Shown in pieces: positions 37,487-46,600 of a stretch of 64,000 nucleotides of DNA. The position numbers were made by a program, and so were the translations under genes. The notes under the pieces are model-generated. The model ran no database searches, was not told the origin of the DNA, and saw only the letters and a program-made list of their open reading frames with translations. The stretch comes from Edaphobacter modestus (GTDB lineage: Bacteria > Acidobacteriota > Terriglobia > Terriglobales > Acidobacteriaceae). Position 1 is the stretch's first letter. Each line of letters begins with the position of its first letter. The DNA lies in assembly GCF_004217555.1 (NCBI RefSeq), contig NZ_SHKW01000001.1, positions 5,518,001 to 5,582,000 of the forward strand, read 5' to 3'.

Positions 37487-39937
37487 ATGACCACGATGAT
37501 GCAGAACATGCAGTTTGCCCTCAGACAACTGCGGAGAAGCCCGGGATTCACGCTGGTGGCTGTGGTCATCATGGCGTTGGGAATCGGAGCGAATACGGCG
37601 ATCTTCAGCGTCGTGCATGCGGTCCTGCTGGAGCCGCTCCCGTTTGGCGACATCGACCCGCTGGTGCAGGTGTGGCACACGCCTCCGCAGGCGAGCTTTC
37701 CGGGGATGAAGAAGTTCTCAGTCTCGCCTGCAAACTTTCTGGACTGGCAGAAGCAGAGCGCGGCGTTCGAGAAGATGGCGCTGTATTCGGGGACACGCTT
37801 CGATGTGACGGGCGCGGGCAAGCCGGAGGCGGTGACGGCAAGCTCGGTGAGCCCGGAGTTCTTTCCGGTGCTGGGAGCGAAGCCGCTCCATGGAAGGACA
37901 TTTCTGTCGGGAGAGAGCGGGGGCGGACACGATCGCGTTGTAGTGCTGAGCTATAAGTTTTGGCAGACCCACTATGGTGCCGATGCGGGAGCAGTGGGAA
38001 GGACGATCCGCCTGGACGGCGAGCCATACACGATTGTGGGCGTGATGGGACCGGCGATGACGAAGCCGGAGTTCGCGCAGATGTGGGTGCCGCTGGCGCT
38101 GACGCCTGCGGAGAAGGCGGTACGAAGCGAGCATAACTTTCGGGTTTTGGGAAAGATGAAGCCGGGGGTGACACTGAAGCAGGCGCAGTCGGAGATGGAC
38201 ACGATCTCCCAGCGGCTGGAGCGGGCTTATCCCGGAGACGACAAAGGATGGGGCGCGCTGGTGGTCCCGCTGCGCGAGGAGACAGTGGGAGACATCCGCC
38301 CGGCGCTGCTGATGATGCTGGGCGCGGTGGCGTTTGTGCTGCTGATCGCATGCGCGAATGTGGCGAACCTTGTGCTGGCGCGGACCTTTGCGCGAAGGAA
38401 GGAGATCGCGATCCGCACGGCGATGGGAGCGACGCGGCCACGCATCGTGCAGCAGCTTCTGTCGGAGACGGTTCTCCTGGCACTCTTCGGCGGAGTGGTG
38501 GGGCTGGTGGTGGCGCACTTCGGGATCGAGCTGCTGCTGAAGTACTTCGCCGATAACCTGCCGAGGATGGGAGAGATCGGGCTGAGCTTGCCGGTGCTTG
38601 CATTCACGCTGGCGGTATCGGTCGTGACGGGGATTCTTTCGGGGCTGATTCCGGCGCTGCGCATGAGCAAGGGAGACATCAACGAGGCGCTGAAGCAGGG
38701 CCTCGGGCGCACGGACGCAGATGGCGGCGGGCGAGGGATGCGGTCAGCGCTGGTGGTCATGGAGGTCGCGTTATCGCTGGTCCTGCTGGTGGGAGCGGGG
38801 CTGATGATCCGAAGCCTCTGGAAGCTGCAGACGATCGACCCGGGGTTCGATGAGCACCACGTGCTGACGATGAGCGTGAAGGTGGGCAAGAAGCAGTTCA
38901 CGTCGGCTGACCAGGAGGCGCAGTTCTTCGACCAGGTTCAGCAGCGGGTGCGCGCGCTGCCGGGAGTGGAGCATGCGGGAGCGGTAGACGATCTGCCGCT
39001 GGTGGGAGGATCGAACCAGCCGGTGGCGATTGAAGGGCATGCCGCCGCGTCGCTGTCGGAGCAGCCTGAGGTTTCGGTGAGGGTGGCGACGGCGGGATAC
39101 TTCAAGACGATGCGGATTCCGCTGCTGGAAGGCAGAGACATCAGTGCGGACGACACAGCCAATTCCGCTCCGGTGGTAGTGATCAGCCAGTCGATGGCGA
39201 AGCAGTTCTGGCCTGACGGCAGTCCAGTTGGCCACCACCTTAAGCTCTCGTTCTATCCGGACAAGGACCGGGAGATTGTCGGCGTTGTGGGCGATGTAAA
39301 ACAGGACGGCCTGGACAGCTCGGTAGGGATCGCGACGCTGTACTGGCCGCTGGCGCAGACGTCGGGTGCGCCAGCGGGACCGTGGATGCCGCGCTCGCTG
39401 TCTCTCGTAGTGAGGACAGCGGGAGAGCCGCGCACGCTCGCGACGGCAGTGACCGCGGCAATCCAGGAGATCAACAAGGATGTGCCGGTGGACAATGTGC
39501 TGACGATGGAGGAGTTCGTTGGAGAGACGCTTACGCAGCGCAGCTTCAATATGCAGCTTCTGGCCATCTTCGGTCTGCTGGCGCTGGTGCTATGCACGGG
39601 GGGAATCTATAGCGTACTAGCGTACTCGGTGCGGCGCGGGATGAAGGAGATCGGGTTGCGTATCGCGTTTGGAGCGACGAAGGCCGACGTCCTGCGTGTG
39701 GTAGTGGCACGGGGCATGAAGCCGACGGTGATCGGTATCGCAATCGGCTTGATTGCAGCGATCGCGCTGGGACGCGTGGCCACCAGCATGATCTACGGTG
39801 TAAGCTCGCGAGACCTTGCGACGTTCACCTCCACCTCCGTGACGATCCTGCTCATGCTGGTGGCGCTGGGCGCAAGCATCTTTCCGGCGCTGCGGGCCAC
39901 GCGCGTGGATCCGCTGGTTGTGCTTCGCGACGAATAG
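37487..39937 (+). CDS. ADOP-type ABC transporter permease (MacB/FtsX-like)
   Basis: 816 aa, GGGAGG 7 bases before ATG 37487. Same build as the permease at the window start but without the N-terminal prefix domain: MALGIGANTAIFSVVHAVLLE near residue 25, MacB periplasmic domain, FtsX helices with VLLIACANVANLVLARTFARR near 280, second periplasmic domain, second FtsX block, and DPLVVLRDE at the end. No PadR or ATPase gene is adjacent. Substrate unknown. Confidence 0.92.
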   Translation: MTTMMQNMQFALRQLRRSPGFTLVAVVIMALGIGANTAIFSVVHAVLLEPLPFGDIDPLVQVWHTPPQASFPGMKKFSVSPANFLDWQKQSAAFEKMALYSGTRFDVTGAGKPEAVTASSVSPEFFPVLGAKPLHGRTFLSGESGGGHDRVVVLSYKFWQTHYGADAGAVGRTIRLDGEPYTIVGVMGPAMTKPEFAQMWVPLALTPAEKAVRSEHNFRVLGKMKPGVTLKQAQSEMDTISQRLERAYPGDDKGWGALVVPLREETVGDIRPALLMMLGAVAFVLLIACANVANLVLARTFARRKEIAIRTAMGATRPRIVQQLLSETVLLALFGGVVGLVVAHFGIELLLKYFADNLPRMGEIGLSLPVLAFTLAVSVVTGILSGLIPALRMSKGDINEALKQGLGRTDADGGGRGMRSALVVMEVALSLVLLVGAGLMIRSLWKLQTIDPGFDEHHVLTMSVKVGKKQFTSADQEAQFFDQVQQRVRALPGVEHAGAVDDLPLVGGSNQPVAIEGHAAASLSEQPEVSVRVATAGYFKTMRIPLLEGRDISADDTANSAPVVVISQSMAKQFWPDGSPVGHHLKLSFYPDKDREIVGVVGDVKQDGLDSSVGIATLYWPLAQTSGAPAGPWMPRSLSLVVRTAGEPRTLATAVTAAIQEINKDVPVDNVLTMEEFVGETLTQRSFNMQLLAIFGLLALVLCTGGIYSVLAYSVRRGMKEIGLRIAFGATKADVLRVVVARGMKPTVIGIAIGLIAAIALGRVATSMIYGVSSRDLATFTSTSVTILLMLVALGASIFPALRATRVDPLVVLRDE

Positions 39938-39997
39938 AGGCGGCATTCTCGAGACGCATGTTCTCGCATCTCCAGCGTGATTGAAAATGGGAGGACC

Positions 39998-40480
39998 ATG
40001 AAAAAGCCACTGATGGTGTCATTCTGCAATCCGGTCTTCTGGAGTCTCATCGCCTTCGTGCCAGTGGCATCCGCCCAAACCGTTGGTCAGTTGATTCCGC
40101 ACAAGGTAAAAGTGGAGTCCGTCGACTACCTCGGTAAGCGGGCGGTAAAGATCACGGAAGAGAGCCAAGTGGCCAATGGCGAAGCATACGCTATTGTGAA
40201 AGACACCATGTTTCACGATGGTGCGATCGAGGTGGAACTAGCAGGGCGTCCCGCCGCCGGCGCAGCCAGTGCCGCGCGCGGCTTTATTGGAATTGCCTTC
40301 CGTCTTCAGAACGGTCAGTTCGAGCACATTTATCTGCGGCCGACTAACGGCCGCGCCGATGACCAAGTCCGCCGCAATCATTCCATGCAGGGCTCTGGTG
40401 CAAATAGCTTCTTAGCGCGCTTTGGCTCAACGAATTTCAACTCTCGATGTGCAGAAATGGCGGGAAACTCGCAACTCTGA
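39998..40480 (+). CDS. Secreted laminin-G/DUF1080-like protein, C-terminally truncated
   Basis: 160 aa with GGGAGG and ATG 39998. Signal peptide (FCNPVFWSLIAFVPVASAQ) and a concanavalin-like fold: FHDGAIEVELAGRPAAGA, ARGFIGIAFRLQNGQFEHIY, LRPTNGRADDQVRRNHSMQ. Family members go on for ~60 more residues after the RRNHxxQ motif (the W-K-V-x-V end of the sheet); here the sequence departs from the pattern into NSRCAEMAGNSQL. Truncated or frameshifted, probably not functional. Confidence 0.6.
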   Translation: MKKPLMVSFCNPVFWSLIAFVPVASAQTVGQLIPHKVKVESVDYLGKRAVKITEESQVANGEAYAIVKDTMFHDGAIEVELAGRPAAGAASAARGFIGIAFRLQNGQFEHIYLRPTNGRADDQVRRNHSMQGSGANSFLARFGSTNFNSRCAEMAGNSQL

Positions 40481-40515
40481 CCTCTTTCACTCCTCCGCAT
40501 GGAGTGGAGTTTTTG

Positions 40516-40761
40516 CTATTTTGCACCAGAGCCGATCAGGAGAGGTTGAACGTTAGCCAAGTTCGGCACCCTCATATACGACGCAGGGTCATCCAGAGAA
40601 ACGGTCTGGCGCCGAGCAAGGCTTGCAGGAGTGAGCGCTTGCTGAGCGCTGGAAGCGAGGCCCGACCAGCCGATTTCTTCGTAGTATCGACCGTTCGTAT
40701 CGCGCTTCACCACGTCAGTAGCCTGAATGGTGTACTGCCAGCCGTCGTTATTGCCTATCAT
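40516..40761 (-). pseudogene. N-terminally or C-terminally cut hypothetical protein
   Basis: 81 residues (GWQYTIQATDVVKRDTNGRY, ALTPASLARRQTVSLDDPAS, YMRVPNLANVQPLLIG) with natural protein character and no start signal. It reads like part of a larger acidobacterial exported protein, but I cannot name the family. Coding remnant rather than a gene. Confidence 0.35.
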
Positions 40762-41050
40762 CAGGTAGTGTGAGACCGCCCCGTCCGTATATAGGCGCTG
40801 GAGGGTCCCCGCTTCTGTCGCGGCCAGCGCTGCAGCGATTTTCCGCAGCGCGAACTGTCAACTGTTGCCAACAGGTCAATGCACTCATCGAAAACTGGTT
40901 AGGCGCCCCTCCAAGATTAGTCCTGAAAAACGCCGCAGCATCGGGGAATGCCGGATTGACCTTTGCTCTCGGATTCCCGACGCAAAAGCCGACTTCTAAG
41001 GACTCATGCGATCATTTGCAACGTTGCCCGACAGAAATTTGATTGAAGTG
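40762..41050. other. Gene-free stretch between remnants and nagA
   Basis: No credible gene. It carries a copy of the dispersed motif (40878-40890) sharing 19 identical bases with the copy near 3222-3240. Confidence 0.35.
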
Positions 41051-42283
41051 TCATGCGACCAACGATCCGCGGATAAAGCACTCTCGTCTAATTCCATCTG
41101 CATCGTAGACGTTAAAATCCGCAACAGCGCCTGGTGCGAGAAGCTCTGGAAGGCCAAGCATTTTTGCGGGGTTTATGGACGCCAACCGAACAGCTGAATG
41201 CAACTCCGCACGAGCAGTCTTCCTAAGGTTGGCTACGGCTCGGTCGAGAGTGATTACGCTGCCGGCCAGCACTCCCGTATCTGTTCGACATACGTCTCCC
41301 TCGACATGCACGACAGTTTCACCTGTCATGTATTTACCGTTCGGCCTGCCGGCAGCCGATAGGCAGTCCGTGATCAATATTGCACGCTCTGGCCCCTTCG
41401 CCTTTAACCATAAGCGCACCGCCTCCGGAGCAACGTGATAGCCATCGCAGATCAGATCTGCATACAGATCTTCCTGATCGAGAGCAACTCCGAGGATGCC
41501 GGGCTCGCGATGATTAAATGCGCGCATTGCATTAAACGTGTGTGTCGCAGAGACAATGCCGCTCTTTATGCCTGCAATCGCCTCCGCCTGCGTAGCCATC
41601 GAATGTCCCATCGAGGAACGGATACCCAGAGCCGTTGCATGTTTGATTGTCTCAAGAGCCCCGGGCAACTCAGGTGCAATCGTCATCAGACGAATGTTGC
41701 CGTGTGCAGCCTCCCAAAGCCGGTTCAGAAGCTCCGGCGAAGGCAATAGCAGATGCTCCGCGGAATGCATGCCACGCTTGGCATGCGAAAGGAAGGGGCC
41801 CTCTATGTGGATGCCAGCCGCTTGTGATGTTCCTGCGAGTGGATCCGCATCGATGTAATCCGCCATCCTCTCCAGTGCGGACATTGTGGTCTCAAGTGGA
41901 GCCGTGACCGTGGTCGGAAGAAATCTACTCACACCTGCACGGGCCAGAGAATGAGCAATATCTCGAAAGCCTTCGGGAGAAGCATTCATCACATCTTGGC
42001 CAGCAATACCGTGGAAATGAATGTCAAAGAAGCCAGCTGTGATTGTCCCATCCGGAAAGTCATGGTCGATATGTGCAATCTGTTGTGCACACCGTGTGCT
42101 GATTTCCAGAATGTGCTCCCCATCAATGGTCACCATCGGGTCCGCCAGGATGCCAGATGGAGTCGCTAGCATTTTCGCTGCAATTCGCTTTACGGGAATG
42201 TGCAACCTCGATTCTGCTCTTGGGAAACGTACGAACGCGTTTGGTAGAGCCCCTTGATACAAGGGTACGTTATCTCGAAACAC
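41051..42283 (-). CDS. nagA: N-acetylglucosamine-6-phosphate deacetylase
   Basis: Amidohydrolase-fold enzyme (410 aa in this frame) that deacetylates GlcNAc-6-phosphate in amino-sugar use. Metal and catalytic motifs are visible: GFFDIHFHGIAGQDV, GIHIEGPFLS, SSMGHSMATQAEA, SATHTFNAMRAF, and catalytic Asp in AILITDCLSAAG. The first ~26 residues are not typical of the family; the true start may be the in-frame TTG at 42205 (LHIPVKRIAAKMLATPSG), closer to the usual length. No nagB or transporter gene adjoins. Confidence 0.88.
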   Translation of the reverse strand: MFRDNVPLYQGALPNAFVRFPRAESRLHIPVKRIAAKMLATPSGILADPMVTIDGEHILEISTRCAQQIAHIDHDFPDGTITAGFFDIHFHGIAGQDVMNASPEGFRDIAHSLARAGVSRFLPTTVTAPLETTMSALERMADYIDADPLAGTSQAAGIHIEGPFLSHAKRGMHSAEHLLLPSPELLNRLWEAAHGNIRLMTIAPELPGALETIKHATALGIRSSMGHSMATQAEAIAGIKSGIVSATHTFNAMRAFNHREPGILGVALDQEDLYADLICDGYHVAPEAVRLWLKAKGPERAILITDCLSAAGRPNGKYMTGETVVHVEGDVCRTDTGVLAGSVITLDRAVANLRKTARAELHSAVRLASINPAKMLGLPELLAPGAVADFNVYDADGIRRECFIRGSLVA

Positions 42284-42430
42284 TGAAAACGTGGTGGAGT
42301 CTTCGTTGCTATGCTCCGGAGAGTTCCCAACTGCTCGATGGCCGTGGATTTCCTGCCAACTACAACGCAGAAATGAGTACTACCTCGCGAAGCATTGGCC
42401 GGTTCGAGGTCGTCAAGGGGGCCAGATTGT

Positions 42431-42826
42431 ATGGGTAAAAAAATCGCACTACTGCCAATTCGATTGTTTGTGTCCGTGAACCTTCTGTATGCCGCCATCT
42501 TTCTCAAGTTTGCAGGGGTGCCAGGTTCGGTGACCCTGTTCACGCAGATGTCGCGAGTGGTCCACGGGTTGGTATCTCAGCCGATATTCCGACTAGGGTC
42601 AGGGGTGTTCGAGACGGTAGTGGCGGTTCTGCTCCTGATCCCGAAGACAGCCAGATTGGGAGCGGGATTGACTGTGTGGATGACTGCCGTAATTCTCAGT
42701 CACATTTTCGTGTTGGGATATGGCTGGTTCTTTGTCGATGCTCTCATGGTGATGGTGCTGGCTCTCATTTATGTCTTGCTGACACACAGGGACTCCCATC
42801 GCGTAGGGACCGAGCTGCCGATATGA
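42431..42826 (+). CDS. DoxX-like membrane protein
   Basis: 131 aa, start ATG 42431 (MGKKIALLPIRLFVSVNLLY). Four hydrophobic helices (IRLFVSVNLLYAAIFLKFAG, VFETVVAVLLLIP, LGAGLTVWMTAVILSHIFV, VDALMVMVLALIYVLL) as in the DoxX family. It precedes the broken nitronate monooxygenase by 61 bp and may have formed an operon with it. Confidence 0.75.
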   Translation: MGKKIALLPIRLFVSVNLLYAAIFLKFAGVPGSVTLFTQMSRVVHGLVSQPIFRLGSGVFETVVAVLLLIPKTARLGAGLTVWMTAVILSHIFVLGYGWFFVDALMVMVLALIYVLLTHRDSHRVGTELPI

Positions 42827-42887
42827 ACGACTATTGAAGCCTGAGGGGGCGAGAGACACTCGCCCCTTCTTTCCTGAGCGAGGTGGC

Positions 42888-43971
42888 ATGATGGCGAGAG
42901 CATGGAATCAAACCCGCGTTTCAGAGGTTCTGGGGATCGAGTACCCGATCATCCAGGGACCGCTCGGCGGTCTTTCATCGCAGAGACTTACCGCCGCTGT
43001 ATCGAATTTCGGAGGGCTCGGAATATTTGGCGCGCACGGTCTTGAACCAAACGCGATTGAAGAAGTGATTGCCGAGATTCGTTCGCTGACGGCGAAGCCA
43101 TTTGCGATGAACTTGTGGGTTTCGATGGAAGATGGGGGAGCGCGCACATCGGACGCTGCAGCATTCCGCCGCGCTCTGTCGCATCTCTCGCCACACATCG
43201 AAGCGCTCGGCGGCACACAACCGGCATTTGCACCGTACAAGCCGATCCGATTTGAGGATCAGGCGCGTGCTTCTCGATACTAACGTTCCCGCCTTCTCGT
43301 TTATCTACGGTATTCCACCAAAAGAGATATTAGACGAGGCAAGGAAGAGAGGGATCGTTACGCTCGGAACGGCTACCACGCCGGACGAAGCCATCGCTCT
43401 CGATCGGGCTGGAGTCGACGTAGTGGTTGCATCGGGCTTTGAGGCGGGCGGACATCGCGGATCCTTTCTAAGATCGGCACAAGACTCGCTGACAGGAACC
43501 TTCTCACTTGTGCCGCAGACGGTGGATGCGGTAAAGGTTCCGGTCGTGGCCGCTGGCGGAATATCCGATGCTCGCGGCATTGCCGCATCCTTCGCGCTTG
43601 GAGCGGAAGGCGTACAGATGGGCACCGTCTTTCTCGCCTGCGAAGAGTCTGGCGCGCACCCGCTGCATCGCGAGGCCATTCTCAGCGGCAGTGCCGGACA
43701 CACCGCACCGACTCAAGGCTTTACAGGCAGACTCGCACGAGGAATAGACAACGAACTACTCCAACTGAATAAGCCCGGCACCGAGATACTGCCATATCCA
43801 TTGCAGAGGTTCCTTATGCGTAGCCTGGCACTCCCCGCGCAAGAGACTGGCAGATCTGACCTGCTCGCACTCTGGGCCGGACAGAGTGCCAACCTGGCAC
43901 ATTGCCCCGGAATCCCGGAACTTTTGCACTCCCTGGTGGAAGGTGCGGCGGAACGGCTGAATCGCATCTGA
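42888..43971 (+). pseudogene. Nitronate monooxygenase (2-nitropropane dioxygenase type), frameshifted
   Basis: FMN-dependent TIM-barrel oxidase. The first part (WNQTRVSEVLGIEYPIIQGP, start 42888 or 42891) runs to RFEDQAR; one missing base near 43269 (GCGTG-CTTCTC) moves the rest, VLLDTNVPAFSFIYGIPPKE, into another frame. FMN-binding segments ASGFEAGGHRGSF and VVAAGGISDARGI follow, then the long C-terminus to 43971. Without this deletion the protein would be about 360 aa and normal. Confidence 0.85.
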
Positions 43972-44133
43972 TAGGTGCTTTCGCCGATGCGCCCATTGAA
44001 CCTAGATTGGTAACGTGAAGTCGGCTAGTATTTACAAATCCAGTCCACGTGATTTCATAACAGTGTTTGCTCTGTCGAGGCGCGATTAGACTCTGGGCAT
44101 CGACGACGGAAGGTTCGGGAGAAGGAGCCGAAC

Positions 44134-45189
44134 ATGATCATTGTAGGAGTGGATTATCATCCAAGCGTTCAGCAAGTAGCGTTTTTAGATACGGAGACGG
44201 GCGAGACCGGCGAACGGCGACTGAACCACAGCGATGGAGAGGCAGAGCGTTTCTATCGCGATCTACAGCGAAGACAGGTCAAGGTGCGTGTCGGGATAGA
44301 GGCCACCGGACATGCACGTTGGTTTGAGCGATTTCTGGCAGAGTTGAAGTTCGAGCTGTGGATTGGGGATCCGGCCAAGATCAAGGCAGCACTGGTACTC
44401 AAGCAAAAGACCGACCGGCAGGATGCTCAGTTATTGCTTAGGCTACTGGTAGAGAGTCGCTTTCCCCAGATCTGGGTCCCGAATCCGGAGAACCGTGATC
44501 TACGCCAGCTAATCTGGCATCGGCATCGCCTGGTGCAGATGCGCACGCGGGCCATGAACCAAATCCAGGCTGCAGCGATGAACGAGGGAGTACGGCGCAA
44601 AAAGACACTGTGGAGCAAGACCGGACGAAGGCAACTGGAGGCACTCCCGCTTGCTCGGTGGGCCACACGGCGCCGACAGGACCTGCTGGAGTTGGTGGAT
44701 CGATTGAACACAGCTATCGACGAGCTTACCGCAGCAGCCGAGCAGGAGGCACGCAAACGGTCCGAGGTACTGCGGCTGATGACGCATCCCGGCGTGGGGC
44801 CCATCACAGCCCTGGCCTTTGTGTTGGTGCTTGGATCTCCGGATCGATTCGGTTGCGGCCATCAGATAGGTAGCTATCTGGGCCTCATTCCCTGTGAGGA
44901 CTCCAGCGCCGATGGTCAACGACTGGGGCACATCACCAAACAAGGAAGTTCTCTGTTGCGCTTTCTACTGGTGGAGGCAGCCCAGGCTGCTGTCCGCTGG
45001 GACCCGGACTGGCGACGTCGCTTCGTTCATCTGGCCATGCGTCGCGACCGCCGCATCGCTAAGGTTGCGATGGCACGCAAACTGGCCGTCAGCCTCTACT
45101 GGATGTGGCGTAAGGAATGCGATTATCAACAGACTTTGCAGTTCGGTTCGCACGCGGGAGAGCCTGGATTCGTCCATGGTGTGAAGTAA
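44134..45189 (+). CDS. IS110-family transposase, intact
   Basis: 351 aa. RuvC-like catalytic half with IIVGVDYHPSVQQVAFLD, VGIEATGHARWFERF and KTDRQDAQLLLRLL (DEDD pattern); C-terminal half with LRLMTHPGVGPITALAFVL and the serine-containing TKQGSSLLRFLLVEA. AAGGAG precedes the start inside a small GTTCGG/CCGAAC hairpin. The only one of three IS110-type transposases here without a frameshift, each being of a different subgroup. Non-coding flanks of ~160 bp upstream and several hundred downstream could hold a bridge RNA. Confidence 0.92.
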   Translation: MIIVGVDYHPSVQQVAFLDTETGETGERRLNHSDGEAERFYRDLQRRQVKVRVGIEATGHARWFERFLAELKFELWIGDPAKIKAALVLKQKTDRQDAQLLLRLLVESRFPQIWVPNPENRDLRQLIWHRHRLVQMRTRAMNQIQAAAMNEGVRRKKTLWSKTGRRQLEALPLARWATRRRQDLLELVDRLNTAIDELTAAAEQEARKRSEVLRLMTHPGVGPITALAFVLVLGSPDRFGCGHQIGSYLGLIPCEDSSADGQRLGHITKQGSSLLRFLLVEAAQAAVRWDPDWRRRFVHLAMRRDRRIAKVAMARKLAVSLYWMWRKECDYQQTLQFGSHAGEPGFVHGVK

Positions 45190-45471
45190 ATCACCGCCCA
45201 CTTGATTGGGCATCCCGCTCCCTATCCAGGGAGTTCGAAGTAATAATCATGGTCGAACGTGCGATCGGAGAGATGGTTGGGTCGGACCGAATTCCGCCCG
45301 AAAGATTACATGCGAACCTTTGTCGACGATGATGAGTTTGTTCAACCAAAGCGTAACGAAACAGCTCCTCGGAGTGAGTGCCGTCCTACGCTCAAAAATG
45401 CATTGACACAGCCGAGATTGTTAGAGATGGATGTAAAACCGGCTATCCGGACGAGTGATAGCGGCTAATTG

Positions 45472-45496
45472 ACTCGTTACCGCTTTCTCAACGAGT
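45472..45496. repeat. Small inverted repeat, first of three foldbacks
   Basis: ACTCGTT and AACGAGT, perfect 7-bp arms with an 11-base loop, in the gene-free DNA after the intact IS110. Followed within 14 bp by a larger foldback. Confidence 0.6.
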
Positions 45497-45509
45497 GGTA
45501 AATCCATAG

Positions 45510-45584
45510 CGCCGTATCGACAGTGCTCGGCAGGCAGAGTTTGGCCTGCAGAAAGATTTTGGAGCGAGCATTGTGGATACGGCG
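45510..45584. repeat. 75-nt nested foldback (possible structured RNA or element end)
   Basis: Outer arms CGCCGTATC (45510-45518) and GATACGGCG (45576-45584) are perfect; inside lie TGCTCG/CGAGCA (6 bp) and an inner hairpin GCAGGC/GCCTGC with an 8-base loop. Only a few bases between outer and middle stems fail to pair. It overlaps the start of the next inverted repeat by four bases. Confidence 0.65.
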
Positions 45585-45768
45585 ATTTGTACTAAACCCG
45601 GTGAGGTTTTGGCAGGACAATTGCTTTATGGGGATTCAATCCATCGCAGCTATTTTGTGCTGACTTGAGCGGAAGCGTTGTGACTGCCGTGGGCAACATG
45701 CAACTTGTCCTGCCAAAAACTCTACCACGCTTCCACCTACCCGCGGAGCGGGTTTAGTACAAATCGCC
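45581..45768. repeat. 188-bp inverted-repeat element (MITE-like)
   Basis: Perfect 20-bp terminal arms: GGCGATTTGTACTAAACCCG at 45581-45600 and its complement at 45749-45768. A second paired block, TTTTGGCAGGACAA near 45607-45620 and its complement near 45702-45717, makes each half a partial copy of the other, with about 22 extra bases in the right half. Non-coding, no target duplication seen. Confidence 0.75.
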
Positions 45769-45850
45769 AATGCGCTCATCGAGGTTCGGACTAGTCCTGT
45801 GAAAAGTCGGCTTCCCGGAAGCAATTCCGTCGCATTCAATGAGCTCACGC

Positions 45851-46588
45851 TCATATTTGCCCTCTGCCGCCATCAACGAACAGTTCGATACCTGTGACGA
45901 AACTGGAGTCATCCGAAGCCAGAAACAACGCCGCTTTGGCAATTTCATCGGGATCCCCCATCCGTCCCATCGGGATGGTGGACACGATTCGTGCAATAGC
46001 GTCTGCGGGCTGTCCATCGATAACCGGCGTATCGGTCGGCCCCGGGCTAATAACGTTGGCACGAATATGACGGTCTTTGATATCCGAGGTCCAGGTTCGG
46101 ACGAAGGAGCGGAGAGCGGCCTTCGTCGCGCCGTAGACACCGAAGGCGGGCGTACCTTTTACGCTCGCTACCGAGCCGTTGAGGATGATCGAACCTCCAT
46201 CATTCAGCAGCGGCAAGGCTTTCTGCACCGTGAACAGTGTTCCCTTGACGTTGATGTCGAAGAGCTTGTCGAAATGCTCCTCCGTGATTTTGCCAAGGGG
46301 AGCAAATTCGGCGACGCCAGCATTGGCAAAAACGATATCGATTCTCCCCTTGGCCGCGACGAGCTCGTAGAGACGATCAAGGTCGGTCAATTTGGCAATG
46401 TCTCCCCGAACGCCAGTGACGTTGCTGCCAATTGCTTCCACGGCCTCGTCTAGCTCCTTTTGGCGGCGACCCGTGATGAAGACGTAGGCGCCCTCCTTGA
46501 CGAAGAGCTTTGCGGCAGCCAACCCGATCCCGGTGGTGCCACCAGTAATCACTGCTACTTTTCCTTGCAGCTTTTTAGTTCCAGTCAT
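45851..46588 (-). CDS. SDR-family NAD(P)-dependent oxidoreductase
   Basis: Classical short-chain dehydrogenase, 245 aa. TGGTTGIG cofactor motif at residues 16-23, FANAGVAE at ~86, catalytic Ser in LNGSVASVKG and YGATK near 150, ending TGIELFVDGGRGQI. Last gene of a minus-strand run of six that starts opposite the TetR gene; 12 bp follow the NmrA gene. Substrate not readable. Confidence 0.9.
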   Translation of the reverse strand: MTGTKKLQGKVAVITGGTTGIGLAAAKLFVKEGAYVFITGRRQKELDEAVEAIGSNVTGVRGDIAKLTDLDRLYELVAAKGRIDIVFANAGVAEFAPLGKITEEHFDKLFDINVKGTLFTVQKALPLLNDGGSIILNGSVASVKGTPAFGVYGATKAALRSFVRTWTSDIKDRHIRANVISPGPTDTPVIDGQPADAIARIVSTIPMGRMGDPDEIAKAALFLASDDSSFVTGIELFVDGGRGQI

Positions 46589-46600
46589 TGGTGGCCTGCC

